In this document: one piece after another, positions 1 to 8,161 of the stretch | Layout of the letters: each line of letters opens with the position of its first letter | Numbering within the stretch: position 1 is the stretch's first letter | Source: JABDGM01 sp046349975 | GTDB taxonomy: Bacteria; Planctomycetota; Planctomycetia; Pirellulales; Lacipirellulaceae | Direction of reading: 5' to 3' | NCBI GenBank assembly: GCA_046349975.1 | Contig: JAXMBH010000003.1 | Location: 292,522-356,521, forward strand | Length of the DNA: 64,000 nucleotides | Program-made: the position numbers and the translations under genes | Notes under the pieces: model-generated | Told to the model about the DNA's origin: nothing | The model's input: the letters and a program-made list of their open reading frames with translations, nothing else | Database searches by the model: none

Positions 1-11
1 GCCGCCGGACT

Positions 12-1967
12 TCACTTGGAATTGGTGAGCGCTTTGGCGCGCTCCGCGAGTTTACCATCGGGTGCCACTTTGAGCACCTTCTCGGCCGCCGACTTCGCCG
101 CAGCGGGATGCTTGTCCTTGATCTTCTCACCGATAAAGATCGCCGTTTCTACGGCCCGCTCGCGAATGCCCGCCTCATCCATCATGGCGCTCGCCAGCTT
201 GATCGATTCGGCCGACGGGCACCGCTTCAGCGCATCCAAAGCGAGTTCTCGTTCCTCATCACGCTGGGCGACGGCCAGGCCTTCCCGAACCAACGCCAAC
301 CGCTCCGCATCCGGCAGCTTTTGCTGCCGAGCGATGCGAAAATACCCGCGAAGAGAACGAACACGATACTTTTCCGGCGCCGAGCTCTTCGCGATCTCCA
401 GCAGCACCGGCGCGGCATCCGGCGTCATCCATTCGCCAAGCACTTGCGTGCCGACATCCTGCAACTCCACGTCGCCGCTCTTCACGGCTACGGCGATCGC
501 TCCAAGCGCCTTGGGCCCGCCCATCGCGCCAAGAATCCGTACCAGGCTGGCTTTCACGGGCTTCGGCGCCTTGGGAATGGCCGCCGCCAGCGTTGCCGCG
601 GTCGCCTCGCGATCCGGCATGCGAATCGCCGCCGCCTGCAGCGCACGCTCGGCACGATCAATATCCGCGGCGCTCTGTGCACTTGTTGCCGCGGTGATGA
701 GAATGGTCAAGTCCTTCGGCCCTGCCGTCGCCCCCAGCGCAACCAGTGCGGCATTCCGCGTGGCTTCGTCCGAACTTCTCAAGGCTGCCACCAAGTCGGC
801 CACGGCATCAATCCGCCGCTGACCGACGAGCTCGATCAGCACCAACTGCGGCTTGCCCTTGGCATCGTGCAACCGCTGCGCCAACTCCGCGTTCACCTTC
901 TGGCCCGCCAGCCTGACGAGTGCCGCCTTCGCCGCCTGCGATAGCTCCGCTTCATCACTAGCCGCGATCTCGAGCAGCGTTGGCACGGTCGATTCATCGC
1001 CCTTGCGGCCCAGCACTTCAATCGCCGCTAATCGGATTCGCTGATCGCCCTTCTCCGCCGCCGTCAGCACCGCCGCCGGCAACTTCGAATCTTCCCGATC
1101 GCCGATTGCAGCGAGAATCAGCGCCGCTCGTTCCGGCTTGGCATCGGCCAGACGGGCCGAAAGCGCTTCCGCCACTTCTTGCCCGCTCAACTGACGCGAA
1201 ACCATCAGCCCGAGCGCGAACCGCTTGTTGTCCGATGACTTCAACTGCTCGACTAATAAGGGCACACCTTGCGCACCGCGGGCAATGATCGCTCCACGCG
1301 TCGCTTCCAGCATTCGCTGCTGCGGCACATCCGCACTGCGAATCAAATCGTAGATGGCGACCGCTTGATCGTATTTCTTATCCGCCAGATATCGTTCGGC
1401 GATTAGAATCCCGCCTTCCGCGATTGCCGAACGCACTGCCGGCGACGCGCCGTTATACGCTTGATGCAGTGCGCTGATCGCCTCATCGCCACCAATCCTG
1501 CCGAGCGCCACGGCCGAAGCTGACGCCACGGCGTCATCCGAATCGCTCAACCGATCTGCCAGAACTTCAATCGCCCCGGGCGACCGCCGCACGCCAATCG
1601 AATTGAGGGCTCCGACAAGCAACCGGCCCTTCAACGTCTTGGCCGCTTCGACCAGCGCGCCATCGGCCGCAGGATCTGGAATCGCCTCGAGTGCGATCCG
1701 GGCCCAGGACGACAACTGCTCATCTGGCAATAGCTTCGCAAGCTCGGGCACCGCTTCCTTGCTGCCATAGATCGCTAGTTGCTTGCAGGCAATCGCTTTT
1801 TCCTCCGGCGACCCGCTCTTAAGCGTTTGCAGCAATTCTTTCTCGGTGGCCTTCGGAAGCCCTACCGCTATGCACAGCGGCGCGCTGCCGCTAACGGCCG
1901 CCAACAAAGTCAACAACGCCACACAACCGCGAGACGCAAAACGCTTTGTCATATTAGTTGTGCTCAT
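12..1967 (-). CDS. exported HEAT-repeat protein
   Basis: A 651-residue protein with an N-terminal signal sequence (residues about 7-34, hydrophobic stretch CVALLTLLAAVSGSAPLC). The rest is a long run of 30-40-residue alpha-helical repeats of the HEAT/PBS-lyase type, with recurring units such as VASASAVALGRIG, RIRLAAIEVLGRKG and ATRNAALVALGATAG. Such solenoids are protein-interaction scaffolds, and in planctomycetes they often sit next to exported oxidoreductases and cytochromes. No catalytic motif is visible. The start at 1967 is the first ATG and gives a normal signal peptide. The next gene on the same strand lies 121 nt upstream. The partner is unknown. Confidence 0.85.
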   Translation of the reverse strand: MSTTNMTKRFASRGCVALLTLLAAVSGSAPLCIAVGLPKATEKELLQTLKSGSPEEKAIACKQLAIYGSKEAVPELAKLLPDEQLSSWARIALEAIPDPAADGALVEAAKTLKGRLLVGALNSIGVRRSPGAIEVLADRLSDSDDAVASASAVALGRIGGDEAISALHQAYNGASPAVRSAIAEGGILIAERYLADKKYDQAVAIYDLIRSADVPQQRMLEATRGAIIARGAQGVPLLVEQLKSSDNKRFALGLMVSRQLSGQEVAEALSARLADAKPERAALILAAIGDREDSKLPAAVLTAAEKGDQRIRLAAIEVLGRKGDESTVPTLLEIAASDEAELSQAAKAALVRLAGQKVNAELAQRLHDAKGKPQLVLIELVGQRRIDAVADLVAALRSSDEATRNAALVALGATAGPKDLTILITAATSAQSAADIDRAERALQAAAIRMPDREATAATLAAAIPKAPKPVKASLVRILGAMGGPKALGAIAVAVKSGDVELQDVGTQVLGEWMTPDAAPVLLEIAKSSAPEKYRVRSLRGYFRIARQQKLPDAERLALVREGLAVAQRDEERELALDALKRCPSAESIKLASAMMDEAGIRERAVETAIFIGEKIKDKHPAAAKSAAEKVLKVAPDGKLAERAKALTNSK

Positions 1968-2092
1968 TCCGATTGGCAGATACTCGTGTTCCTGGCGATT
2001 TACCTAATGCACGCCAGCAATCGGCCTTCAGCCAGTCGTCCTAGATTGATTTGGATGTAAGAATTCCACCTACGCACGCCGGATCGACCGCA

Positions 2093-3388
2093 CTAAATCC
2101 GCCACGGTTCCCGCAGCGCTTCCGACCGCAGCCGATTTGCTTCCGCATCTTCCACAAACTCGTGCTTCTTGAGGTCATAGTTTAGTTTGCGATCGAGCGC
2201 GAGGGCGATGTTCGCCGCATGGCATGCGATATGAGAAAAGCAAGCCGCATCGGCATTCGCCTTCGGCTGGCTCCGCGTCTTCACGCAATCGAGGAAGTCG
2301 CGAACGTGAAACGTCGCCGGGTAGCCGTCGATTTCCGCCACATTGCGGCCCGCAATCAACTCCGGCGAGCTGAGCACCAGCTTGCCGCTGTCGCCCGCTT
2401 CCACCCAACCCGTTTCGCCTTCAAACCGCACCGGGCACGAACCGAGCGGCAACCAACCGTTCTCGCGCAAGATGAGCTTTACCCCATTCTCATAGCGAGT
2501 GACGATCTGCCCATCTTGCGGCGGATTGTATTCAACCGGCGCTGTGCCATCGGCGCCGCACGCCCACTGGCAGAGGTCAACGCAATGCGATCCCCACTCC
2601 AACACGCCGCCGCCGACCAAGCCGCCGCCCTTTTCGAAGTTGAAGCCATCTAGCAGCTTCGCGTTGTACGGCCGCCACGCCGCGGGACCAAGGTACATGT
2701 CCCAATCGACGATTTCCTTATCCGGTGCTGGTTCCGCCGGCAGCCAACCGCTCATCAGTGCCGTCATACCGGCCGGATGAGCGTACACCGTGTGCAGCTT
2801 GCCGAGCTTACCGGTGCGTGCCAGTTCGCAGGCGAACGCGAAATGCGGCAGGTTGCGCCGCTGCGTGCCCGCCTGGAACACAACGCCTGTACGCCGCATC
2901 GTCTCCGCGAGCGCCAGGCTCTGGGCAATGTTCTTCGTGCACGGCTTCTCGCAATAAATATCCTTGCCCGCCCGCGCCGCATTCATCGCCGCCGTGGCGT
3001 GCCAGTTGGGGCCCGTCGCGATGAGCACGGCATCAATATCTTCCCGCGCGAGCAGATCCCGGAAGTCACGATACTGTTGGCAGTCCTTGTTGCCGTACTT
3101 CTGATCCGCAATCTTCTTCACCGCCTCGCGACGGGCAGCCTTCACATCGCAAACGGCGACGAACTGCACGTCCTTCTGCTCGAGAAAGCACCCCAGGTCG
3201 TACGTGCCCCGATTGCCAATGCCGATGCCGCCGAGCGTGATTCGCTCACTGGGCGCGACATTGCCATCTCGCCCCAATGCCGAACTAGGAATCGGCATCG
3301 CCCCAAATGCCGAGGCAGCCAAACCGGCCCCCACTGAGGTTTGCAGAAACCGCCGTCGCGACAAACGATCGACCCGCCTGCTGACCAT
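2093..3388 (-). CDS. Tat-exported Gfo/Idh/MocA-family oxidoreductase
   Basis: An NAD(P)-dependent oxidoreductase of the Gfo/Idh/MocA family, probably periplasmic and acting on a sugar or cyclitol. The N-terminus has a twin-arginine signal (SRRRFLQTS) and an alanine-rich segment. The Rossmann domain follows (GIGIGNRGTYD), then the family EKP motif (YCEKPCTKN) and the C-terminal domain with EWGSHCVDLC, whose Asp/His region is the usual catalytic site. The ATG at 3388 is chosen because AGGTGG lies about 5 nt upstream. A GTG nine bases further upstream would fall inside that ribosome binding site. The family is very expanded in planctomycetes, so the substrate cannot be inferred. Confidence 0.9.
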   Translation of the reverse strand: MVSRRVDRLSRRRFLQTSVGAGLAASAFGAMPIPSSALGRDGNVAPSERITLGGIGIGNRGTYDLGCFLEQKDVQFVAVCDVKAARREAVKKIADQKYGNKDCQQYRDFRDLLAREDIDAVLIATGPNWHATAAMNAARAGKDIYCEKPCTKNIAQSLALAETMRRTGVVFQAGTQRRNLPHFAFACELARTGKLGKLHTVYAHPAGMTALMSGWLPAEPAPDKEIVDWDMYLGPAAWRPYNAKLLDGFNFEKGGGLVGGGVLEWGSHCVDLCQWACGADGTAPVEYNPPQDGQIVTRYENGVKLILRENGWLPLGSCPVRFEGETGWVEAGDSGKLVLSSPELIAGRNVAEIDGYPATFHVRDFLDCVKTRSQPKANADAACFSHIACHAANIALALDRKLNYDLKKHEFVEDAEANRLRSEALREPWRI

Positions 3389-3637
3389 GCGACCCACCTT
3401 TCACTTCAAGAAGAAAGGGAGAGAGATGCGCTTTCGCGCCCGCCATAAACCCCTTATATCTCAGGGACTTAGCGCCTGCAAGTAGCCGCTGCGCAGCGCG
3501 CGTGCGGGCCATGTGCATTGGCGAGTAATGCCTCAATACCATCCTGCGAATGCCGCACTGGGATTGTTCGCGGCCACAATGCACAGCCACGAATGCGCTG
3601 CGGCGTCACACCGCCAGCGTGCGAACTGCGAAGCCGC

Positions 3638-4453
3638 CTACTTCGCCTTCAATTGTTCGCGCAACCACGCTGGCCGGTTCGTCGTAATAGCCCAAGCGCC
3701 CAAATCGGCATAGAACTTTGCGACCTTCGGGTCGTCGATTGTCCACACGCTGAATTCCTTCACGCCCAGCTCGTTGAGCCGCTTGATGAAATCGGCATTC
3801 ACGTAGTCTGTGACACCTTCGGCGTTGAGGCCATCCGCGTGAATGCGTTTGATCGTGGCCGCGACCTGCTCGGCCGTCAGCGGCTTCTTGCCATCTTTAC
3901 CTTCTTTGAATCCACACAGCCACAAAGCCTTGATGTGCGGCAGCCGCTTCTTCGCCGCGGCAATCGCATCGGCATTGAAGCTGATAATCACAATCTGATC
4001 CGGCGACACCGACGACTTCTCAATCAACTTGGCAATCGGCTCGACGACCTCGGGCCCACTCTTGAGTTCGACAAAGAACTTCTTGCCCACTGGCACCACT
4101 GCCAGGCATTCTTCGAACGTCGGAATCCTCTCGCCATGCCACTTCGGATCCTTCCAACTGCCGATATCGAGCTTCCGCAGCTCTTCGAACGAATCCTTGG
4201 TGATGGAAAGCTTCTTGCCGGCGACGCGCTTCGTATCGCCATCGTGCAGGCACAGTACATGGCCATCGGCGCCGAGATAGTAATCGCCCTCGAAGCCATC
4301 GGCCCCTTGCTCGACCGCGAGCTTATAAGACGCCAGAGTATTTTCCGGCGCATCGTACGAAGCGCCGCGATGGCCAATGAAGAGCTGCCCGAAAGCTGCC
4401 GAGCTCAAAACACTCATGACAAAGACTAACGCTGTACTGCGACAAACCAACAT
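3638..4453 (-). CDS. secreted glycerophosphodiester phosphodiesterase
   Basis: A GDPD-family enzyme that hydrolyses glycerophosphodiesters (deacylated phospholipids) to sn-glycerol-3-phosphate and an alcohol. A signal peptide (MLVCRSTALVFVMSVLSSAAFG) is followed directly by the catalytic signature GHRGASYDAPENTLASYK and the metal/acid segment FEGDYYLGADGHVLCLHD. The TIM-barrel end is complete (VWTIDDPKVAKFYADLGAWAITTNRP). The ATG at 4453 is preferred over a start 114 nt upstream because it opens the signal peptide. It begins 22 nt after a metallophosphoesterase gene. Its product matches the substrate of the glpT/glpD system encoded 6-11 kb away, so it may supply that pathway; this is inference. 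Confidence 0.9.
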   Translation of the reverse strand: MLVCRSTALVFVMSVLSSAAFGQLFIGHRGASYDAPENTLASYKLAVEQGADGFEGDYYLGADGHVLCLHDGDTKRVAGKKLSITKDSFEELRKLDIGSWKDPKWHGERIPTFEECLAVVPVGKKFFVELKSGPEVVEPIAKLIEKSSVSPDQIVIISFNADAIAAAKKRLPHIKALWLCGFKEGKDGKKPLTAEQVAATIKRIHADGLNAEGVTDYVNADFIKRLNELGVKEFSVWTIDDPKVAKFYADLGAWAITTNRPAWLREQLKAK

Positions 4454-4475
4454 CCTATCTGACCGAACCTTTCCG

Positions 4476-6497
4476 CTACCGTGAGCACCAAGCCTGCCCC
4501 ACCACAGTTGCACACTTGCGCTGTGACTTACGCGACCACGCGGCCACAGCCAGATACAAGCAACCAAACACTAGCGCGCTACTCGTTGGTTCGGGCACTT
4601 GCCCCGTCGACAGCCCCGCGCCCAACGCCCGGCTATTGCCAAACCGAGCGCGCCAGTACGCTTGATCGCGCAAGTTGATAATCCCGTCACCAGAGCCGTC
4701 GGCAGTCAGGTCGGTCGTCGAATTCAGCGTATTCCGCCAAATAACATAATCCGCCGCGTCGACCGCGCCGTTCTTGTTATAATCGCCCGCCACTCCCGGC
4801 AACTCGCTAATCGTAAACTCATACGAATAATCCGGGCCGGTTCGATACAGATCATGCAGCGTGGAATAGGTGCGGATGCGAACCGTCTTACCATCGTTCA
4901 GAAACTCGACGAGCCGGATCCACCCATCGCCGCCGAGCGTCTCAAACTGGGTGTCCAGAAACATCTGGTGCACCGTGTCACCGGCGTTGTTCGCACTGTG
5001 CAGTACCCCAGCGCCATCGCCGCCGAAATGGCCATTGAAAGTCATTTCGAAATTGGGGTTTGTTTTGACCAATCCATTCCAGAGTTCTTCACCAGAATAG
5101 TCAGCGGCCACATTCGTCGACGTACTACGCGTGTTGTTTCCCTGCAAATAATTATGCGTGAGCAGCACCGCCGTATGGTCGGCGTATTGCGGTAATGCGG
5201 CAATTTGATTCGCCCATGCAACTGTGGCCGGCCGCGGCTCCCATTCCAGTGAGAACACCAACATCTTCCGGCCGTCAGGCGCCGTGAAAGTATAGTAAGC
5301 GTTTTGAATCTCGCCATTCACCATTTCGCCAGCCAGAATGCCTCCTTGGGCCGGATCTACGAGCGGGTTGTCGCTCGGCTTGAAGTAATTATTGATCATC
5401 GTGTCACGATTGTCGGCATTAGTAAAACCGAAATCGTGATTACCAGCGGCCATCACGTAGGGAACAAAACCGTTAAGAATGGAGAACGCCGTCTTGGCGT
5501 TCGCCCATTGTTGCGCGCCCGTCTGGTCTCCAGAAGTCGGATTGTTGGTATCGTTGTTGTTGACAATGTCCCCACCTTGAATCACCAGCTTGATCTTGTA
5601 GTCGTCGCGATGGTCTCGAATCCAGGTTGTCTGCTCAGTGAGAATGTGAAAATCAACCGACGACTTTACATAGTTCTGCGTATCTGGCAGATAAACCAGC
5701 GACCAGGCAGCGTCGGGCGACGGGGCGAACGGAATCTGCGGGACGGTATCGACTGTCCCAGGCGATCCGTGGTTCTCACCATCGGCATTACGAAAAGTTG
5801 CGCCGTATACCCCGCGCATTGCCGGCTTCCAATTGGTGCCAATATTGTTGTCGCTGGAATTAAGCCCTTGCGGACTCAGAACAATACTCTGCCCGTTCGA
5901 ACCGTCGACGCGTGGCCAACCATTCGCCGCGTCGAAATTCACGGAATCGACAAAGATGCCCGTAGTGTTGCGAATGGTCGCCGTTTCGTTCGTTGGGGAT
6001 GGATTATTGGCCAGGATGGGGAATCCCCCCACCTGAATGCGATTGATGCCGGTCCCCCATTCTTTGTCAAAAGAAATCGTGTCACCAGTTATAACGAGCG
6101 TTTGATTGGCGCCGATTACGGTTCCCGACGGGAAAGAGGTGGACCAATTTCCGTCTTGCGAGTCACCGAACTGCCACCCGCTGACATCGACCGCAGACGT
6201 GCCTGTGTTGTAAAGCTCTACCCACTCGCGAGACAGGTTCGGAGTGACGGTCGTGTCGAGATCCGTCCCAGCCGGGTTGTACATGATCTCACTGATGATC
6301 ACCTCGGCAAAGACTGCGGAGGAGCTTAACCAAGTGACTAAACACGCGGCAATAAAGACGCAAATGTTCCATCGCTGAATCCGCGATTGAATCCGCCGCA
6401 TGCGTGCATAGGTGCGGACCCTGCCGACCTCAGGAGCAATCCCAGATCTGCTCGGGCTGGCTGCAACCAAACCATGACTCGTCGTACACCTAGTCAT
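4476..6497 (-). CDS. lamin-tail / metallophosphoesterase / dockerin PEP-CTERM protein
   Basis: A 673-residue secreted protein. Reading from the N-terminus: a late signal peptide (hydrophobic stretch near residues 44-62), a lamin-tail domain (about 64-150; EVIISEIMYNPAG, REWVELYNTGTSAVDVSGWQF), and a calcineurin-like phosphoesterase domain (YLPDTQNY, GGDIVNNND, AGNHDFG, LLTHNYLQG, FNGHFGGDG). A dockerin-like EF-hand pair (GDYNKNGAVDAADYVIW) and a PEP-CTERM anchor (VPEPTSSALVFG) close the protein. The start at 6497 overlaps the upstream stop as ATGA, suggesting translational coupling. An internal ATG at 6401 would give a more ordinary signal peptide. The phosphoesterase substrate is unknown. 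Confidence 0.87.
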   Translation of the reverse strand: MTRCTTSHGLVAASPSRSGIAPEVGRVRTYARMRRIQSRIQRWNICVFIAACLVTWLSSSAVFAEVIISEIMYNPAGTDLDTTVTPNLSREWVELYNTGTSAVDVSGWQFGDSQDGNWSTSFPSGTVIGANQTLVITGDTISFDKEWGTGINRIQVGGFPILANNPSPTNETATIRNTTGIFVDSVNFDAANGWPRVDGSNGQSIVLSPQGLNSSDNNIGTNWKPAMRGVYGATFRNADGENHGSPGTVDTVPQIPFAPSPDAAWSLVYLPDTQNYVKSSVDFHILTEQTTWIRDHRDDYKIKLVIQGGDIVNNNDTNNPTSGDQTGAQQWANAKTAFSILNGFVPYVMAAGNHDFGFTNADNRDTMINNYFKPSDNPLVDPAQGGILAGEMVNGEIQNAYYTFTAPDGRKMLVFSLEWEPRPATVAWANQIAALPQYADHTAVLLTHNYLQGNNTRSTSTNVAADYSGEELWNGLVKTNPNFEMTFNGHFGGDGAGVLHSANNAGDTVHQMFLDTQFETLGGDGWIRLVEFLNDGKTVRIRTYSTLHDLYRTGPDYSYEFTISELPGVAGDYNKNGAVDAADYVIWRNTLNSTTDLTADGSGDGIINLRDQAYWRARFGNSRALGAGLSTGQVPEPTSSALVFGCLYLAVAAWSRKSQRKCATVVGQAWCSR

Positions 6498-6928
6498 AAC
6501 TGAAACGGTGGAAGCTCCGTTGCCTGCTCATCGACCTTCGCTGTCAGTTTACTTGTTTGTGGCGACGAATATCGGCCTCGCAGCCGGTCCTTGGGCTCGA
6601 ACACACCGCTAACGTTCGCCGGCCGCTTCTCATCCCACACAGCGGACACCTTATAAGTTCCTGCCGGTGCGCCATCCCCGCGGACGTACGACGTCAACTG
6701 AAAGTCGCCATTCGCATCGCTCACACCCGTCGGCACAGGCACTTTCTTGCCGGCCGGCGGCGCGGCGTCAGCATAGAAGCTTACGCTGACCCCCTCAGCC
6801 GGCTTACCGCTGACCAGTATCTTGCCGGTCACTGGATAAACGCGCAGTTCATCCGTCTCCTTGCCACATCCTGTCATCGCTAGAACAAGGTAAGACGACA
6901 ACCCCGCAAACGCAAACGAACGTCGCAT
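6494..6928 (-). CDS. carboxypeptidase-regulatory-like lipoprotein
   Basis: A small exported lipoprotein. The signal ends in a lipobox (LVLAMTGC), followed by one beta-sandwich of the transthyretin/carboxypeptidase regulatory-like type (VTGKILVSGKPAEGVSVSFYAD, then GDFQLTSYVRGDGAPAGTYKVSAVW). It lies 51 nt downstream of a DUF1559 gene and overlaps the next gene by 4 nt. This DUF1559-lipoprotein order recurs at 41133-42685, so the two products probably work together. The ATG at 6928 puts a short basic n-region before the hydrophobic core. A GTG at 6946 is possible but its GGAG is too close. Confidence 0.82.
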   Translation of the reverse strand: MRRSFAFAGLSSYLVLAMTGCGKETDELRVYPVTGKILVSGKPAEGVSVSFYADAAPPAGKKVPVPTGVSDANGDFQLTSYVRGDGAPAGTYKVSAVWDEKRPANVSGVFEPKDRLRGRYSSPQTSKLTAKVDEQATELPPFQL

Positions 6929-6979
6929 GCTGGTCAAGACTTCCACACTCCTTCATGCCGCGGGCAAACGGCAACCACA

Positions 6980-8038
6980 TCACTGTTCAGAATTGACGAT
7001 GTCGTTGGCATCTCGCGTGAAGAGCGACACGAAAACTTCCGGCTCGATCGAGTCGGCCACGAATTTCACCGCGCCATCACCCATTACGAAGTAAGCGCCT
7101 CCTTTGTGGAAGCTGTAAATCTCTTCGTTATTCGTGCAGTTCATCAATCCTGTGGGGCATTCATTCTTGTCGCCATGCACATGGTAGTAGTTCTCAAAAT
7201 CAGCCCACGAACCTCCACCCTGAATTTCGGCGTCGCCGCCGCGAGCAGTCACGACCAAGGCGCCACGGACATACTTGAGTGGAGCACCACCCGTCTCAAA
7301 CCACATAAAAGTTTGCGATGTGCCGTCCGAGCATTCGCTTAGCTTGGCAAAATCAGTGACCGAATTCGTTGTATCGACGTAGTTGTAGAGCATGCTCCGA
7401 TAATGCTTCTTCTTGTCATCTGCCGCACTTGTATCTGGCGGCCAAGGGTTGAATCTTGGCTTGACTTGATTCGCCTTAATCAACAAATCGAGTGCGGTTC
7501 CAGTCCCCCGATTGATTTCGTCACATACCCGGTAGTCCACGGCGCCGTCGTTCCTCGAAGCAACGCCAGCGGAGGTCGTCGAGGATCGGTCGTCTGGGGC
7601 AGAAGGGCACCGAAATACCGGAACTCGGGTGTTGCTGAGCCGCAGATTGTCGATTGCAGCGCTCGGCTGCGAATCATCCCAAGGCTTCTTCATATTCCAC
7701 TGACTCGCCACCGCGGTTTCCTCCATATACGACAGGAGGAATTGAATCGTGGAATGCTTGACCTGGACCGGCCGGCCACTGCCACTAGAGTCGAGCACTT
7801 GGTACTTGGCCGGCGGCAGTTTCTTCTGCGCCGACTCATAATTGAGTGTCCCCAACCCCAATTGCTTCATATTGCTTTGGCACTGGGCGCGCCGAGCCGC
7901 TTCGCGGGCTGCCTGAATCGCCGGCAACAACAGCGCCACCAAAATCCCGATAATCGCGATGACGACGAGCAATTCGACCAGCGTAAAGCCAACCGGTCTG
8001 CCCTTTGCCCCGGTCGTCCGCAGGCGTTGACTGATCAT
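6980..8038 (-). CDS. DUF1559 prepilin-like protein
   Basis: A planctomycete DUF1559 protein of 352 residues. The N-terminus has the type IV prepilin methylation motif (GFTLVELLVVIAIIGILV) after a short basic leader, and then the usual REAARRAQCQSNMKQLG segment. The C-terminal family signature is present (SFHKGGAYFVMGDGAVKFVADSIEP). Products are thought to be processed by a prepilin peptidase and assembled as pseudopilins, but the function of the family is not established. GGAG lies about 10 nt before the ATG. Genome-wide expansion of this family is a hallmark of planctomycetes. Confidence 0.93.
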   Translation of the reverse strand: MISQRLRTTGAKGRPVGFTLVELLVVIAIIGILVALLLPAIQAAREAARRAQCQSNMKQLGLGTLNYESAQKKLPPAKYQVLDSSGSGRPVQVKHSTIQFLLSYMEETAVASQWNMKKPWDDSQPSAAIDNLRLSNTRVPVFRCPSAPDDRSSTTSAGVASRNDGAVDYRVCDEINRGTGTALDLLIKANQVKPRFNPWPPDTSAADDKKKHYRSMLYNYVDTTNSVTDFAKLSECSDGTSQTFMWFETGGAPLKYVRGALVVTARGGDAEIQGGGSWADFENYYHVHGDKNECPTGLMNCTNNEEIYSFHKGGAYFVMGDGAVKFVADSIEPEVFVSLFTRDANDIVNSEQ

Positions 8039-8075
8039 TGCTAAAACTCCAATTTTTCGCTTTCAATTAATCCCC

Positions 8076-8148
8076 CTCCTTCCGAGAGAAGCTTGCAAGG
8101 GCTGTGCATTTGCTTGCACTGGCACATGCCGTTGTCTCTCGAAAGGAG
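8076..8148. repeat. 14-bp inverted repeat between genes
   Basis: CTCCTTCCGAGAGA at 8076-8089 pairs with TCTCTCGAAAGGAG at 8135-8148 with a single mismatch, enclosing 45 nt. It fills most of the gap between the stop of the PEP-CTERM gene (8162) and the start of the DUF1559 gene (8038), both on the minus strand. There is no clear U-tract, so it may be an mRNA processing or stabilising structure rather than an intrinsic terminator. Confidence 0.5.
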
Positions 8149-8161
8149 AGGGTCTGAGAAC

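Noticed and set aside
5304..6329. 341-codon plus-strand frame opposite the lamin-tail gene
   Set aside because: Antisense to a protein with clear lamin-tail and phosphoesterase motifs; no domain of its own.
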